A stretch of DNA of 64,000 nucleotides. Source: Casuarius casuarius. Taxonomy: Eukaryota > Chordata > Aves > Casuariiformes > Casuariidae. The DNA lies in assembly GCA_003342895.1 (NCBI GenBank), contig PTFA01000010.1, forward strand, positions 9,804,139 to 9,868,138, given 5' to 3'. How positions within the stretch are numbered: the first letter of the stretch is position 1; every line of letters starts with the position of its first letter. The notes beneath the pieces were generated by a model that saw only the letters and a list, made by a program, of their open reading frames with translations, made no database searches and was not told where the DNA came from. Of the stretch, positions 13,084-26,824 are shown in pieces. The translations under genes were made by a program, and so were the position numbers.

Positions 13084-14239
13084 CTTTCTTTTTTCAACTT
13101 TTCTTGAGATGATATTTGCTTTTTGCAACTGTAGTAGTGAAATAAATGCATTGACTGTTGCTGCAAAAAGTCTAAATAAGGATTGGTAAACATTAATTAT
13201 TCAGACATTTCTGTTATACACAGCAGCAATAATTGGAACAGAGGAAATTAGAGGTCTCAGAAAGCTATATTATTTTACCAGGTTTCTCACAGTAACTTTA
13301 GGTAGGTTACCTAGTGAATCTCTTTATGGGGAGATTATGGTTTAAATCCTTTTGTGCAATGGTCTGAAACAAATCTCTTCATAGTAAAAAGGTCTCAATG
13401 CACACTAGACATTAGAGGACATTTTGACAGTGGCTGGAGAGTCAGCTACATGCTCTATATCTCAGAACAGAGATTTTAAGGCTTAGATCTTGCAAGATTG
13501 CATAGGCAAAAATTAGAAGGGGTCTGTACTCCGTTGCAAGACTGGGGCCTCAGGGAAGAACTAGTAGCCCAACTTGTTTAAACAGATTTGGAGATACCAC
13601 TGCCTAGCAGCCAAACAGCCAGAAAACATCTGTATTTTCAACTGAGCATCTAAGGCTAGTTGCCTGCCTTTCCAGAAACAGACCCTAATCCTATTTATGA
13701 CCCCGTGACTGACAGGCATCTGCATTCCAGACAAAGTACAGAAGAGTTCTCAATTACAGGAAATATGTGGAAAGTTGCAGCAGGTTATTTGCTCATTAGA
13801 CTTCCCCCTCAGTGACTGTGGGAGTGCATGGTAGGCTGGTAAACCCTCCTGCTGCAGATCATTTGTCTGTCATAATGTGATCAGCCATTCGTTCATAATG
13901 AAAAGCTAATGCCTCGAGAGAATTCAAAGGTTGGAGTTTCAGCTTGACTTCTTATGAAGATAAAAGGGGCAGACCTAATTCTGAACGGATGTCATTTGTG
14001 TTTTCATGGGGCTGTTCCTGCTTTTATCTTTTTTGAAGACCTGTCCAAAGTTGCAGCCCTTCTTAGCGTATAAGAATTTCTTAGTGTCACTGAATTGCTC
14101 AGTAGAAGGTAGCAGGAGTTTCTCTTCTGACTTGTTTCTTCTTTTTGGGGCAAATTGGCTTTCAAGGAATCAGTCAATGAAGCCTATCAAGCTCCACTGC
14201 CAGTAGTCACATAGCAATGCCAATTCTAACATGGTGCTA

Positions 14240-14390
14240 TTCAATTATACAGCATCTTATTCCCATTTCACAGATGGGAAAACTGAGATATGGAGATGAA
14301 ACATGACTTGGTCAAGGTCACCCATCTTATAACTTCTGTATTAGAACTTCAGTGTCCCAAGTCCCAGCCTGGTGCTCTCATTATTGCTGC
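14240..14390 (-). repeat. MIR-like SINE fragment
   Basis: The plus strand reads CCCATTTCACAGATGGGAAA, then ACTGAGATATGGAGATGAAA and TGACTTGGTCAAGGTCACCC. This is the reverse complement of the MIR core (CCCATTTTACAGATGAGGAAACTGAG followed by GACTTGCCCAAGGTCAC), so the element points to the minus strand. It is the best preserved MIR-type copy here. Confidence 0.75.
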
Positions 14391-14704
14391 TCCTTGTGGT
14401 GGGCTGAGCAGTGAGCTGATGTGTTTCCAATATGATTTATAGAAAGCAGGAATGAAATGTTTCTCCAGTACTGATTTGTTTCCTCAGTGATTACGAAGTA
14501 CTATGTTGTTCATTTATGAAGATCCTGTGGGCCTGGACAGGATATAGAAGAAATGAGAGAGCCTGCTGTCTGTCTGCAGAGATCTTCAGGGAGAAAAAAA
14601 CAGGGGCTGTGCTCCTCAAACTCCCTTCTTCCCTGGGATGAAAGGATTAGTGAGGATGAGACATTCAAGTGATGGACTGGAAAGCTGGTTGGATGTAAAC
14701 AGGG

Positions 14705-14749
14705 CTGAATACTTTACTTTATAACTTTAAATACTGAATACTTTACTTT
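14705..14749 (+). repeat. 16-bp direct repeat, 29-bp period
   Basis: CTGAATACTTTACTTT occurs at 14,705-14,720 and again at 14,734-14,749, separated by 13 AT-rich bases. Confidence 0.9.
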
Positions 14750-17700
14750 GTAAGAAGCTGAGGCAGGATTCTCCTTTCTCCGGTTCCCAGTGGAGAGTAA
14801 GTTCAGAGAAGTGTGGTCTCCAACGCATCCTTCTTCCTGAGGCCATGACTCCACAGAGATTTCTTCTGGCAGCAGCAGTTCTCAAGGCTTGAGCAAGGGC
14901 TCGAGCAATTCTTCTCCCTTCAGATGAGATGGTGCAATTGGTTGTGCAGCTGCATGGTTAACTGGACTGAAACACAGAGCAGCATTGTTTAAAGGCTTCC
15001 TTTGAACTTAACTGAATTCCCCCCACTGTCCCGCGAGGCAGGCCCACAGACATTTGTCAGGGACACAAGAAGGAGCAGTCTACTCAAGCTGGTGCTCCCA
15101 CTGAGGAAACACTCGAAACCAGGCCAGCACTCTTCCTGGAATGCTATCTGTCACTGATGGCTGAGATTGACATCTCCTCCTTGTCCCAATGCATTGAGTG
15201 GCTGGGATTCCAGGAGGATTCACTGTTGTTTTTTCAAGGTGGCCAGAGGTTCATATTCAGCCTTTGCTACAATCATTATCTTCACTTCCTCTGACCAGCT
15301 TACACAAGGAACACTACCATGATTCAGCCATTCCCACCAATGTGACCATTATTATGCTTAAAGTGTTCTGATTTGGGGTTTCACTCTGCATGAATGTGGC
15401 TGCAGTATTAGATAAGAATCTGCTCTGGTTGGTTGATGCTGCAACTTAGATGAAAACTGGTGCGAAATATTTCTGATTGCTAACTGGTGGACAAGCACAG
15501 GAGCAATGGATAGTTCTCAAGAACAACCTTTAACAGCATGCAAGATGCAGAGAATTATTCATTCAGACGGTATACAGTCACAGGTAGGTTAAATCAAAGG
15601 TCATTACAACTGATGCTGTGATCCTCTGTGAGCATGCACTTCTCATCACTGTTTAATGTGCTTTCAGTCCAAGCAAACTGACATGTCTCAAAGCAAGATG
15701 GGTGTTGTTGTTTTCGTGCAGGCAAGTAAGCTGAGAAGGACACCAAATCCTGCAGTGTCATCCTCCAATTCCATCCGATGTGCTTAGAATGATGGAGAAA
15801 TTATCACACCTTTCACTAAGGAGGATATATAGAGTGGCTCATGTTCAGCCTGAAGAACCAGCATAAATCTATCTGGACTCAGGATAACACACATGGATGA
15901 ATGCAGTACAAAGGAGGAAAACAGTTATTTTGGCAGGGCTTTACTGTGAGGCTACCGACACCTTTGATGGAGAAAAAGCCTCACCTGCCAATCATCTGAG
16001 TTAATGTTACAAAGAAGACATACCAATGACCCATTTTAGACACAAAAGAGTGAAACAGGCATGGCAGAAATGAGCTGTGAGTGTAAGCATAAATAATAAC
16101 AGTGTCCCTCTTCTTTCTCCCCCTTCCTCCCAACACCCACTGCTCTGAAAGACTCTGGGAACCTTGACAAAATTTAACTCAAACAATCTTTTTCAAACTG
16201 GGCAGTGTGTCCTTAAATAAACCTAAACCCACTGCAGAGTTAGGCAAGAGAGGAAATCACAGATCCTGATGTCCCCTCCACATGCAAACACACAGAGACA
16301 AGTTAGCAAGAAACAAAACCATCTTGCATTGTGCCTCAAAGGGGTTTGCCACAGCTGGACTTTTGCATGTGGAGAAGACAGCTTCCCAGCATCGTAGGTC
16401 ACCATAGATGAAATTATTGCTTTACTGGCTAATTCAAGAGGCTTTACTCTTAGCAAATATCCTTTTGTTAATGCAATTAACTTTTAAATAAAAGTCTCCA
16501 AATGACTTGGTTTTTGTTCTTGAGCATAGTAAATTGAATGAACAAGGCAATTCCATAATCCTTGAAGTATTCAGCAAATTCAGGTGGCATTCACAGAAAA
16601 GACTGAACTTCAGAGACTTGAGGAAATCTGGGATTGAAAAGGAGATCAAGTGCAGGAGAAGGATGCAGTTCAGATGCACCATTTTTCTGGGGTACAGGAA
16701 ACTGCTATGATGTGTTTAGCACTTGGGGTATTTACCCAGAGCCAGAACACAAAAAAATCAGTAAAATCCCTGCTTGAGGAGATGTTTCCCACCTATATCC
16801 CTCAGGATGGCACATCAAACACCCTAATACTTTGGGCTACAATCAGGCAAAAAGACTGTGACTCTTCTCTCTGTTGACAATGTTCTGTTTTGTATAAATA
16901 AGTCTTCCACCCAATATTTATTTATACAGAATTGAGAAGAGAAATAACACTCTCCCTCCACTTACCTCCTCCCCCTCCATTGCTCTGTAGCATGATGGAT
17001 GTGAAACTTCCTGTGAGATGCTTTTGGACTGGGAAGCCCTTGGTTTTCACATCCTGTTTGAAAGCTCTACTTCATGAGTTACTGGACAAAAACAGAAGCA
17101 GGTACATGTCTTCCATGGTGGTTTTGCGGCTCTAGTGCGTCCCTGCCTTCTCTTTTTCTTGCAAATGCTTCACATGAAATGTTTCTTGTTGGGTCAAATA
17201 GAATGAGTTACATTCTTCATGTACTTTAGGTACTTCTTCACGGACTTCATGTATTTTCACAGAAGACAGAGGACAAGGTTAATTCCAAGTCTGTGCATTG
17301 GAAGCATGAAATATCAGGGTAATTCAGTAAGGTAACCAAATGCAGAACAATCAGATATTCACAACAGATTTCCAGAGCCTGTGCTGCAGGTATTTAGATA
17401 ATACCGGTTTTTTAAAAAAGCAAAACAGTGGCATTCTGGAGGCTGTGGTTCTGCGGATGGATCTGCCGGTAAGCTGGTGTCTTCAGACAAGTCACTTCAC
17501 TTACCACTACCTACTGAACATGAGATTGACTGCTATAAATCAGAAAAAAGACCCCTCTAAACTAGTAGTCAATATTGAGGTCAGTGGAAGCTTTGGGAGA
17601 GGAATAAGAAACACAGACATTTTCCCTGCTTTCAGACATCATGAACTGGAAGAGATACCTAAGTCACTGTGCTAAATATCTGTCAGTAGGGCAGCCTCCT

Positions 17701-18799
17701 TATTTGAACCCATCTGTTTTTGCCTCAGCAAAATCCTGTATCAATGAGTTCTGCAACTTAATATACTGGTGTGTGAAAAAAGTTCTGTTTCCTTTCCTAG
17801 CACCTTGAGCTTTTATCATTTAACATAACAGGCGTTTATGTTTGTAGAATGCCTTGTACCTTGGATGATGATTTGGTTTCTGAAGTCTAAGAATAGATGT
17901 TGATTACTTTATAGCATAGACAATGAAGGTGCCAACCCTTGTTTTGTATGACTCAAGAGAAGAGAGCAATTATTATTCAAAGGTATTTGAACTACCACCA
18001 ATTAGTCATGACACTGAAATGAAGAAAATTTCAAGCACTTTTGTGGAAGTGATTATTCTTTCAAAAGTCCACTTCAGGAGTAACATTCTTTATTAAAACC
18101 ACAAAATCTGGTTTCTTTACACAGACAGAGGTGTATTTCATCTTGCAAGAAGTATCAATATTCTCACTATCCATAGGCGTGGTCAGAGGAAGAGCCAGGA
18201 GCATGGTGTACTCTGAGGTGAGCCCCGTGTCCACATGGATGCCCTATCTGCTGACAGCCTGTTTGGGTGGGCCCGTGATGAACCACGATAACTTAATCAT
18301 GAGTACCAACACCCCAGGAAGCCACATCAGACACATATAGGACATGGAATTTCATGTGTTTCAGAGATGGCCTCTGACTGTGCTTTTAGGTTACTAATTA
18401 CTGACAGATAATCAGATCCTAGTAAACTAGAGGTGCTCTTCATAATATTGTAGAGACGTACAAGTTAAAACTACTCATGGAGCACAACTGCTTCTCAATG
18501 GTGAGTTCAAGCAGTTCCATCTGGCCTTAAACCTAAATAAGATTAAATAACTTCTTGTCTCTTGAACCAAATGGCAGTGTTGCAGATAACTATATATAGG
18601 CAGTGGAAAAAAAACATTGCCTGTAACTAACATTGTTTACAAAATGCTCTAAATAGGTCTATTTTCCATGACCAAATATGGCCTGTTTAATTGAGTAAGA
18701 AAGCCAAAAGCCCTGCAGAACTTCTCTTATCATCTCTGAACCTCAGCCACCAGAACAGAGGAAGTGGTACGGCAATACTTTGTACTCTTGCTTGGCTTG

Positions 18800-18857
18800 A
18801 GGCTTGATCCAAACCTTACTAAGTCACAGGAGGCCTTTCCATTGACTTCCCCGTTAT
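18800..18857. repeat. Fossil palindromic repeat, diverged copy
   Basis: AGGCTTGATCCAAACC, ACTAAGTCACAGGAGGCC and TTTCCATTGACTTCCCCG match the pattern GGCCTGATCCAAAGCCC, TGAAGTCAATGGAAAG and CCCATTGACTTCAATGG in order. Confidence 0.45.
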
Positions 18858-21800
18858 CTAGAACTAGCCCCATGATCTAAGATGCGCATACTCAATTGTT
18901 TCTTTTCAGGCCTATAGATTTGCTTTGACTTTCAAGGGGTAGAATATACAGGATATTAAGCAGGTCATCTACTGAAAGCCTTGACAGAATTTCTTCTCCT
19001 TGAGAGTGCAGCACATATAGGTGCTTTTGATCTCTGTTATTTTTGGAACAGTTTTGGCAGTTCTATGCACAGTGAGAAAGAGTTGAACACTGTTTCTCTG
19101 TGCTGAATAAATAAATCTGACCACAATGATGTTACAGGGGAGTCATTCCCATTAAACTGTAATATCTACCAAAGCAGCGTCATGGTTTGGAAACAGAGGT
19201 ATCCAAAAACAATACTTATATATGATTATGGTCATGATTGTTTTATAAGTCCCTCAAGGGAGGGAGGAAAGGAATCAAATTGAAGTGGTGAAAGTTTGAA
19301 TATGCAAAGTGGGAACACATCTTCTGTTCTGATAAATGCGCACATGCTGAGAAGACAGAAACGTGGTCTTCTGAGGTGTGGTGAGGCAGTAGTCCTTACA
19401 TCTTGAGCTAGCTCCTTGCTCTGTTTGAGGCAACAGGGATACCGCTGTCACTTGCCCATGAAATGCTAGGCATACCTAAATTGAGGTAAATCAAAATAAA
19501 ACATTCCAGGTGAATTTATAGCCCCCTTACAATAAATAACAATGTTACCATGGATTTCTTTCTCTAAAGAGAGCATAAATCATTTTGTCTCATTTTTTGA
19601 AAACTTTTCTCATCATAAAAATGGGCAGTGCTAGGACAAAGGAGAAGAAAGAAAACAGGTTCAAAATATTAGCTTAAAAAGGAGAATTAATTTCACAGTT
19701 CTCCATTTCAGAGAAAGTTATAACACATGCGATAAAAAAATGGACTGTTTGTTGCCTATCTGTTATTTGTTACTTTTTCCACTCATTATGGAACTGTAGG
19801 ATTCCTCAAAATTAAAAAAAAAAAAAAAGAATTTCTTTTTTATACATCCAAATACAAGGTTTTCTTGCAGCAGTTCCATTTCAAGTGGAAAATGAGGCTC
19901 CAGTTCTGCAAAATCTCCAGACATCATTTTAACCTTGCAAATAGTGTCACCATGTACTGTTTTTGTACTTTGTGAAGTTAAGTACATGTGTAAGTCTTTG
20001 CATTAGTGGGGCCTGAGGCTCTTGGTTCAGATGACTCTTCCTTTTTTTCTACTTGTGCTCTTGAAATTCAACATACAATTAAATAGAACACATGATGCTG
20101 ATCCATGTAGGATTTAGCCTATTTAGGCCATTGTAAAGACATTCCAGCATTTTTTTTTTATTTCAGGTGCCTTTTATCATTTAGATAAATCATAAAAATA
20201 AAAGGTTTGAGTGGCTCCAAAACTGGGACTTTTTGTCAACTTTCAAAAGATACTAAGACCTGGCAGGAGGGAAGCTAGTGCTCAGCTGGCAAACACTATC
20301 CAGGCTTTAACTGGACTTGAATTTTCCTAATGGCTAGTACTGCTGGTAGCTGGCAAACAAGAATAAAAACAGCCACATGCAAGCTGCATGCCAGTCATTA
20401 ATTTCCTCTCATAAGCCAGTGTGTCCCCTGAGACTTTCCTTTTCTAGCAAGTCATTGCCCTGTAAGGAATGGATTTAAAATGATACTATCTGTGAACTTT
20501 GAAGCATGTCCTTGATGAAAAGCACTTTCTTGTGGAATGCTACAGACTCATTTTTCTTGTCCTTCAGCCTCTTCCCTCCTACCGTCAAACTTCAGATACA
20601 GAAAAGAAGTGGGGAAACTCCCTACCGAACAGCCTCTAGTTTTCCACTCAGAGCTTTCTTCCAGGGATGCAGACAGAAGAAAAAATGTGCAGTGGTAGAA
20701 CTACGTGCTGATTTCGTGTATGTATATGTGGGGATTTGGGATCAGCCTTCAGACCTACAAGCAGAATTTTGCATTTGGTCTCCAAATCCTGGCCAAGCTC
20801 TTACTAAACCACTTGGCCCGTGTAAGAACCTAATCCGTGACCTCCTGCCATACTGCAGGCAGCCTGAAGTTTCTTCTCCAGAGAGCTTTCAATTACTAAG
20901 TTTGTTAGAACAAGTGGCTAAATTGGAATGGATATTGCCTTATCTAACTGATTGCATTTGGAACAGCTTCATGCTTCACAGCACTTTACAGATGCTTTTT
21001 TAGAGAGCTTAAGCAAAAGACAGCTACCAGAGGATAAGCTGTTTCTGAAGACATTTGGCTCTTGCAGCTAATTTATTTGCCAAAGAAAACTCTGTGTTCC
21101 AGTTCTGTGAGAACCACTGGAAACATTTCTCCTGCTGTTGCCTGCTCTGCTCTGCTTTCTGAAGCAAGTGCCTATTGTCTTTACTAGACAGGAAATCACT
21201 TCTATAGTCTTTCTCTTTCTTTCTCCATCAGGGCTGCTTCTTCTGCTTCCTTACTTTTCCTTTTGCAGATGTGACCAGTCTTGGCTGCCAACAACTTTAT
21301 CTCCCTCCTTGTCATGCTGCGTTTCAGCCAGGAGTCTTCACAGAAACTTTTTTACCTTTGGAAATGACGATAATGAGTAGACAATTTAATGTAATGTAAA
21401 ATAGCCACCAGACAATTGCCTGCTAAATAGCACTTCCAGTTTTGCATACAACACTGTTTGACACTTTCCTGACTGTAGAAATTTACACACCAACTATCAG
21501 TATATACATGCAGTCTAAGCTTCTTATATAGGATATGATAGCATTTGATACAGCAAAAGAAGATAGTTCCCCAAAACACTCCTTGGAATCCTGAAATAGA
21601 TGAATTTTTAAGCTCTAATACAGCAAAAACATATATGCTTACTCAGCCAAATTCTTACATCTACATATATTCAGAGCAGCACAAATCCAGCCTTTAAACA
21701 ACTCAACCAGACTTTACAGCCAGCTGTTAACTGATTTGTTGTATCAAAACATAACCACACTGTGGAAGAATCTTATTCTGTCTTCACGTCTACGAAGACA

Positions 21801-23952
21801 CACACATTCTGAACTGCTTCATGTTAAAGCGATGAAAAAAATATTTTTAAATTTTTTCCCTCCCCAGCTAATAAATCTTCTGGTACATAATTTTTTTAGG
21901 AGTATGTCTCTGGAAAGGGCATTCTGGCTCAGAAAGGAAAAAGGTTTAGAAATCTGAAGTTCCTTAGTCCTGTTTATCTGCTACTTCACCCAGAGACATT
22001 TAAAATAAGTATGGAAACATCTCCTGTCTGATTTTCTTATCCCTGCAGGGTAAAATTTTCCACCCTGTATTAATGCCTTAGGAGGAACCTTTGTTTTAAC
22101 ATCAGGGTATAAAGAAGTCCCTTTAAGTGATTGCTTTGATTTCTATTGTTAAGAAGTCGTGAGATGATAAATCTAATCCTGTTAATTGATTACAGAATAC
22201 TTTAACTCTTACTCCATTAGTAATGTTTGTATTGCATAATATTAAAGGCAAAATTCAGGTTTCAACTGCCTTGTGTTCAGTGTCCCCCCGCCCCAACTCT
22301 GAGAGCTTCAGAGCTGTCCTGAGTGTAGCATTTGGCCCCCGGGCCCATTCTAATCTCGCCCCAGTGCACTTTGACTTCACAGTTGCTACTCCTAAGTGAA
22401 AAGGGTATAGAAAAAGCAGACTCAGGCCCAGATATTCATCAAGAATCCAATCTTAAGTTACATCTGGCAACGTTTCATGACATGTTAATAACATGTAATC
22501 AATCATGCTAATGGCACACTGTAAAAAAGCTACAACCCACACAGCTACACAAAATGCAAAGCGGAAACTATTGGGGTTTGCTGAGCACAGGGGACAGGAG
22601 TCTGGTATCACCTGCATTAGGATGACTGTGAAATAATACAACCTCAGGGTATAAGTAATAGCAGAATGAGCCTCACACAATTTCAGGACATTTGAATTAG
22701 TAGGAAAAAATCACCATGCTTGCTTGAAGCATATTGTAGCAAATGAAACTTGCAAAGGAATTCCTGTAGTGCTAAGAAGTTTGAGAAGGTCATAGCTTCT
22801 TATGTCTGGAGGCAATCAAAGATGAGTGGTTTATGGGTTCTGTGGAACTCAGGTTTATTGCACATACAGGGTTTTATTTGGTGGAATGAGTTTAATGAAG
22901 TTTTACAAAGTAAAATAAATATCTCCAACAGACTTTAATGTTGATTTCATATTTGTAGGAACCTGAGCAGAGTACAGAGTAAACTCAATGACCAGGAAGA
23001 AAATGACAGCATTGGGGAAACTGCTAAGATTAGATTTTAGTCACAGGGAAAAATATGCAAAAAATCAAGGCTGCAGTTCTGTCAATATTTAAATACTTGA
23101 AGGCACATAAAATCCATCAGCAACTCAATGGCTGCATCTATGTGGCTGTGCAGACAGGCTACTTCAGAGCAAGCCTGAGTACAAATTTGCTGGCTATTCA
23201 TATCATGTAACTGCAAAAATAGCCTACTGACTGTCCCAGAGTCACAACACCACCTGGTATTCCTGAAAGGAAACTTCAGATATCCTCGTAGTTCATGGTG
23301 TTTACTGTTTAGGGTGTCCTCACAGTGCAAAATGGGCTGGGCACACTGCATACGTTCCAGCTTTCCCGGGTACCCTTGTTGTGCCAGGTACACTTGAATT
23401 AAGGTTGACTTCTGCATTTGAAAGTCTTCTTACCACTTAGGTCATTGTAAGAGCAAGTGTTAACACTTAAAATGCTTTTCATCCATGAAAGTCACTGAAT
23501 GCTTCAGGGGAGAATGTTGTAATTTCTTTTATAAAGAGTAGAACATTGAAGCAGAGAATGGGTATGTGTAAAACCACTTAACCAACAGCAAGCCTGTGAA
23601 GAGGCCTGTGTCCTATCAGTGAAGTGTTTCTGGTCTCCCTTCAAAGATATTGAAACCCTACAGAGTGCATTTCTGTGATCCGTTTTTAGGGGAGAAGTAG
23701 AGGGGAAATGTAAATCAGTTGTAGAGGTTGCTTTCACTTACTTTGACCAGTCCAAAGAAATCTTACATTGTTTTGATTAGATTAGGGCCTATTACGGATA
23801 TCACACCGAGTAAATTAGAAATATTGGAGTGAATAAATGAGCAATAGCTGTATCTAATGATTTTTGCAACAGTCTGTGAGTTTTTCAGGCACTTCTTAAT
23901 TATGATTTTTTTTTCTGCAGAGTTAGAATATATTTTAACACCTTTTTGATCT

Positions 23953-23982
23953 CTCTGGTGAGATCAAAGTATCTCACCAGAG
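23953..23982. repeat. Perfect inverted repeat, 12-bp arms, 6-base loop
   Basis: CTCTGGTGAGAT (23,953-23,964), loop CAAAGT, ATCTCACCAGAG (23,971-23,982). One mismatch further out the pairing continues. Confidence 0.95.
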
Positions 23983-24139
23983 GGAGAAGTTACTGTGATC
24001 ATACCACATTCCTGTTGTTATATGGCTGTGATAAGCACCATGCTAGAGCATCATCTTCCTGGGTAACAACTTCTGCATTTCAGCAGATACAGTCCTGCAG
24101 ACTTTTATACACATGCCTAATTATTTGTACAGGAATACA

Positions 24140-24215
24140 CACATGGAAATCAATAGAAATACTCATATGCTTAGAGTTAAGGACATGCTTAAATATTTCC
24201 GGGACTGGGGCCTGC
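24140..24215. repeat. Fossil repeat with CATATGCTTAGAGTTAAG motif
   Basis: AAATCAATAGAAATACTCAT, ATGCTTAGAGTTAAGGACAT and GCTTAAATATTTCC then GGGGCCTG follow the recalled pattern TCAATGGGACTACTCATGTGCTTAAAGTTAAGCATGTGCTTAAGTGCTTTCCTGAATCGGGGCC. This is a related or companion family of the GATCCAAA-type palindromes. Confidence 0.45.
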
Positions 24216-26796
24216 CTTCTCCCAGTGGAGAATTATGCTCCTACACAGGCTTTTCCCCTGGTGTGCTTGTATAAATCTGGCCCTTTAAGTTTTACAGAGC
24301 CAAACTGCTCCAGTCTTACCGTAGCCATTTTGCACACTGCTGACTGCTTGGTGCCTGTTCTGTCTCCTAACTGATTAGTACTTGCTATGCTTTTCGGCGG
24401 CTCTCTCCTCCTTGTGCCTGCATCTCACATATGTGATTAAAGAAGGTTCATCCAGCGGTAAGTCTGACTTTTCTTTTGTGTCTGATAGTGGTGAAAATGC
24501 TGTAACACATTTACTAGTATTAAAAGAATGTCCATACCCTTGAAAAATTGTCTCTATTCTTTAGCCAGTAGTGAGGAGCAGGGACTGTTCCAGTATCCAG
24601 CACTTTGCCAGATTACATTGATTAAACAGTCTTCCTTAGCCTCTTTCCCTTGCAATTGTAAGTAATATTTTTGTTTCTCTCTCCAAGGCTGCCCAGTGCT
24701 GCACTGTCATTAGTAAATACTTAAAACAGGTGCAAGACAGGTGTCCTGTTCATTGCATAAGTAAATTTCACTCACTTCTAGCTGCTTTGCAGTATTCTTG
24801 GATTTAAAATAAAAAGCAGAGATAGCAGCTGATGGTGATAAGAGACAGGGTAGCTAAAAGATATGCTACATCTCCAACAGATGTCAATGGATGCAGTTCT
24901 CAGACCTGTATCACACATTATTTGATGCACTAAATAAGATCATTAGATGCTTCTAGCCTTGATATATGTTGTGTTTTGTGAAATTAAAATCTGGATGCCA
25001 CTGAATACCTTTGAACTCATTCTTGAAGAGTAGTAGAGAATGGTAGTGGAATAATAATGATACTGGAATAATAATACTGGCATAATAAATAAAGAATAAT
25101 GTTTGAAAAGGAAAGTAACTAAATTTGGAAGCCTGAGTTCCATCATAAATTATAACTTTTAATAAACTGAACTGAAGGGTGTGTATGTATGATGAGGAAG
25201 GAATGGGTCTGTGCTGGCTTCTCATATGGATGCTCTTAGCCTGCAGGAAATTCGTAAGTAAACTCAGCAAGCTACCCTTGTCTTCCTGCATGCCAGCACC
25301 TTCTCCCTGGGGAGTATGTGAGTAGCAGCTAGTAGGTCATAAAGCAGTCAGCAGTTGCACTGCAGGAAGATGGTCTTACTATGCCTCACGACTCTTCCAA
25401 GCTTCGCAGGCAAATCTGGAAGAGCTGATAGGATTGTAAGATGAAAAGCTGTGCAAGTTCTCGTTAGTTTCCATTTGTCATGTACTGCAGCTTGAAAGAA
25501 AAATCAAACAGTGGTTGGAGCTGTGATGGTGGGGAACACCGAACTGGCAGAAAGAAAAGTGCAGAGAGGCAGGTGATATCAGTGACTGTGTCTTGTGCTG
25601 TTACAAAGTGTAATGGTTGAGAGGAGAAAGTAGGGAAGTGCAAAAAGTGTTGTCAGCTCCTGAGTTTGCAAGGCTACTGCATCTTATGACTTGTGGTTCT
25701 CTTGTGTTTCTTCAGGTGTCATCAGTTCTCACTCTCAAGCAGAGGTGCCACTAACATATGAATAATTAACTTCTTGCAACAGCTATCACAGCATCTTGCC
25801 TGTATCACATCAATGTACTCATGATCCAAAGTGCATATGTGAGTTCTGTCTAATTAGTCTGAATCATAGCATATTTCATGCCTATGTTCTACATTTGATG
25901 GGCCACTACAATCACAGCAATCTTAAACTATAGGGTCAGATGTTCTCATGAGAGTAGAACTGGTCAGGTAGATGTGGGGGCAGAGCTGGAGTGTTCATTC
26001 ATACACATTCAACTGTCCTGCTGATTTTGTTAATTACTTCAATCACCATCAGTGATGGAGACTTCTTTCCTATCATCATGCCTCTGGCGCAGGTGCTGTA
26101 GGAAGCTTTTTCCATGGACTTGTAGTCCAAATATTGCCTTTATGAGCAACAGAGAGCTTTATCTGGTACAGAAGAGATGTCTGTTTCCAAGTCCATGTAA
26201 ATGTGTTTTGATGTGCTGCCTTCCTACTCCTTGGCTTGTGTTATGGGAACAACATCAATATAGTGGCAAATCCTTTTAAAACGTCTAATATTTCACTATT
26301 GCTTTGAAGATTGCTGCGCTTGTCTGCAGAACCGAGCTGTGTTGCCATCTCAGTGGAATGCGACTGTGCCTTTCTCTGCGTGAAGCAGTCCTGGCTTACA
26401 GCCTCTCAGAGCCTATTTTTGATAAAGCAGACGGTGTCTTTCCGTTCAGTCACCTTTCATTCATCACTGAAGGAAACTTTGTTCTGCCTTGCAGTACAGC
26501 TGTTTTTTACAGCTCTGTGTACCCAGATTAAGGAATCAATTATATTTTTAACTTGCAGAATGTCTTTGCCATTAGTGCTTCTCCGTTTGATCTGTGTGGG
26601 TGGCCTTCAGCTTCTTGGCCTCCACTATTCCTTAACGTTAGTCAATCTGCTTGCTAGTTTGTCCAGTCTCCTGCCCAGCCCAGAAATGGTTGACTGTGTT
26701 GTATCCAATTCATCATCTCTATTGCAAACTGTCCATTTTTATTTGAAGACAGTCATTTTGTTCCTCCTATCAAGTGTTTGAAGAGGTCATCTATTG

Positions 26797-26824
26797 CTCT
26801 TTCTCTCTCTCTCTCTCTCTTTCT
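26797..26824 (+). repeat. (CT)n microsatellite
   Basis: About ten uninterrupted CT units, flanked by short pyrimidine sequence. Confidence 0.95.

Larger units (their letters stand above)
8417..14239. other. Intergenic, no gene recognised
   Basis: No coding exon or RNA gene is recognised. It contains a MIR-like copy at 12.7 kb and a short (AAAC)n run. The segments 12,130-12,480 and 13,740-13,930 are repeat-free and carry TAATTA/CATAATG words; they may be conserved, but nothing in the single sequence proves it. Confidence 0.65.
14391..26796. other. Intergenic, no gene recognised
   Basis: This holds the longest open frame outside NTF3 (20,506-21,003, 165 codons, plus strand), which has no recognisable domain and is probably chance. 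Landmarks are the 29-bp-period duplication at 14.7 kb, a 15-A run at 19,814, fossil repeats at 18.8 and 24.1 kb and the 23.95-kb hairpin. Everything else is unassigned. Confidence 0.65.

Noticed and set aside
20506..21003. 165-codon plus-strand open frame, longest outside NTF3
   Set aside because: No recognisable domain, no start context or splice structure. A frame of this length is plausible by chance in 64 kb read in six frames.
26311..26781. 156-codon plus-strand open frame with hydrophobic stretches
   Set aside because: Leu/Phe/Ser-rich translation is what pyrimidine-rich DNA gives; it overlaps another frame of similar quality and has no known motif.
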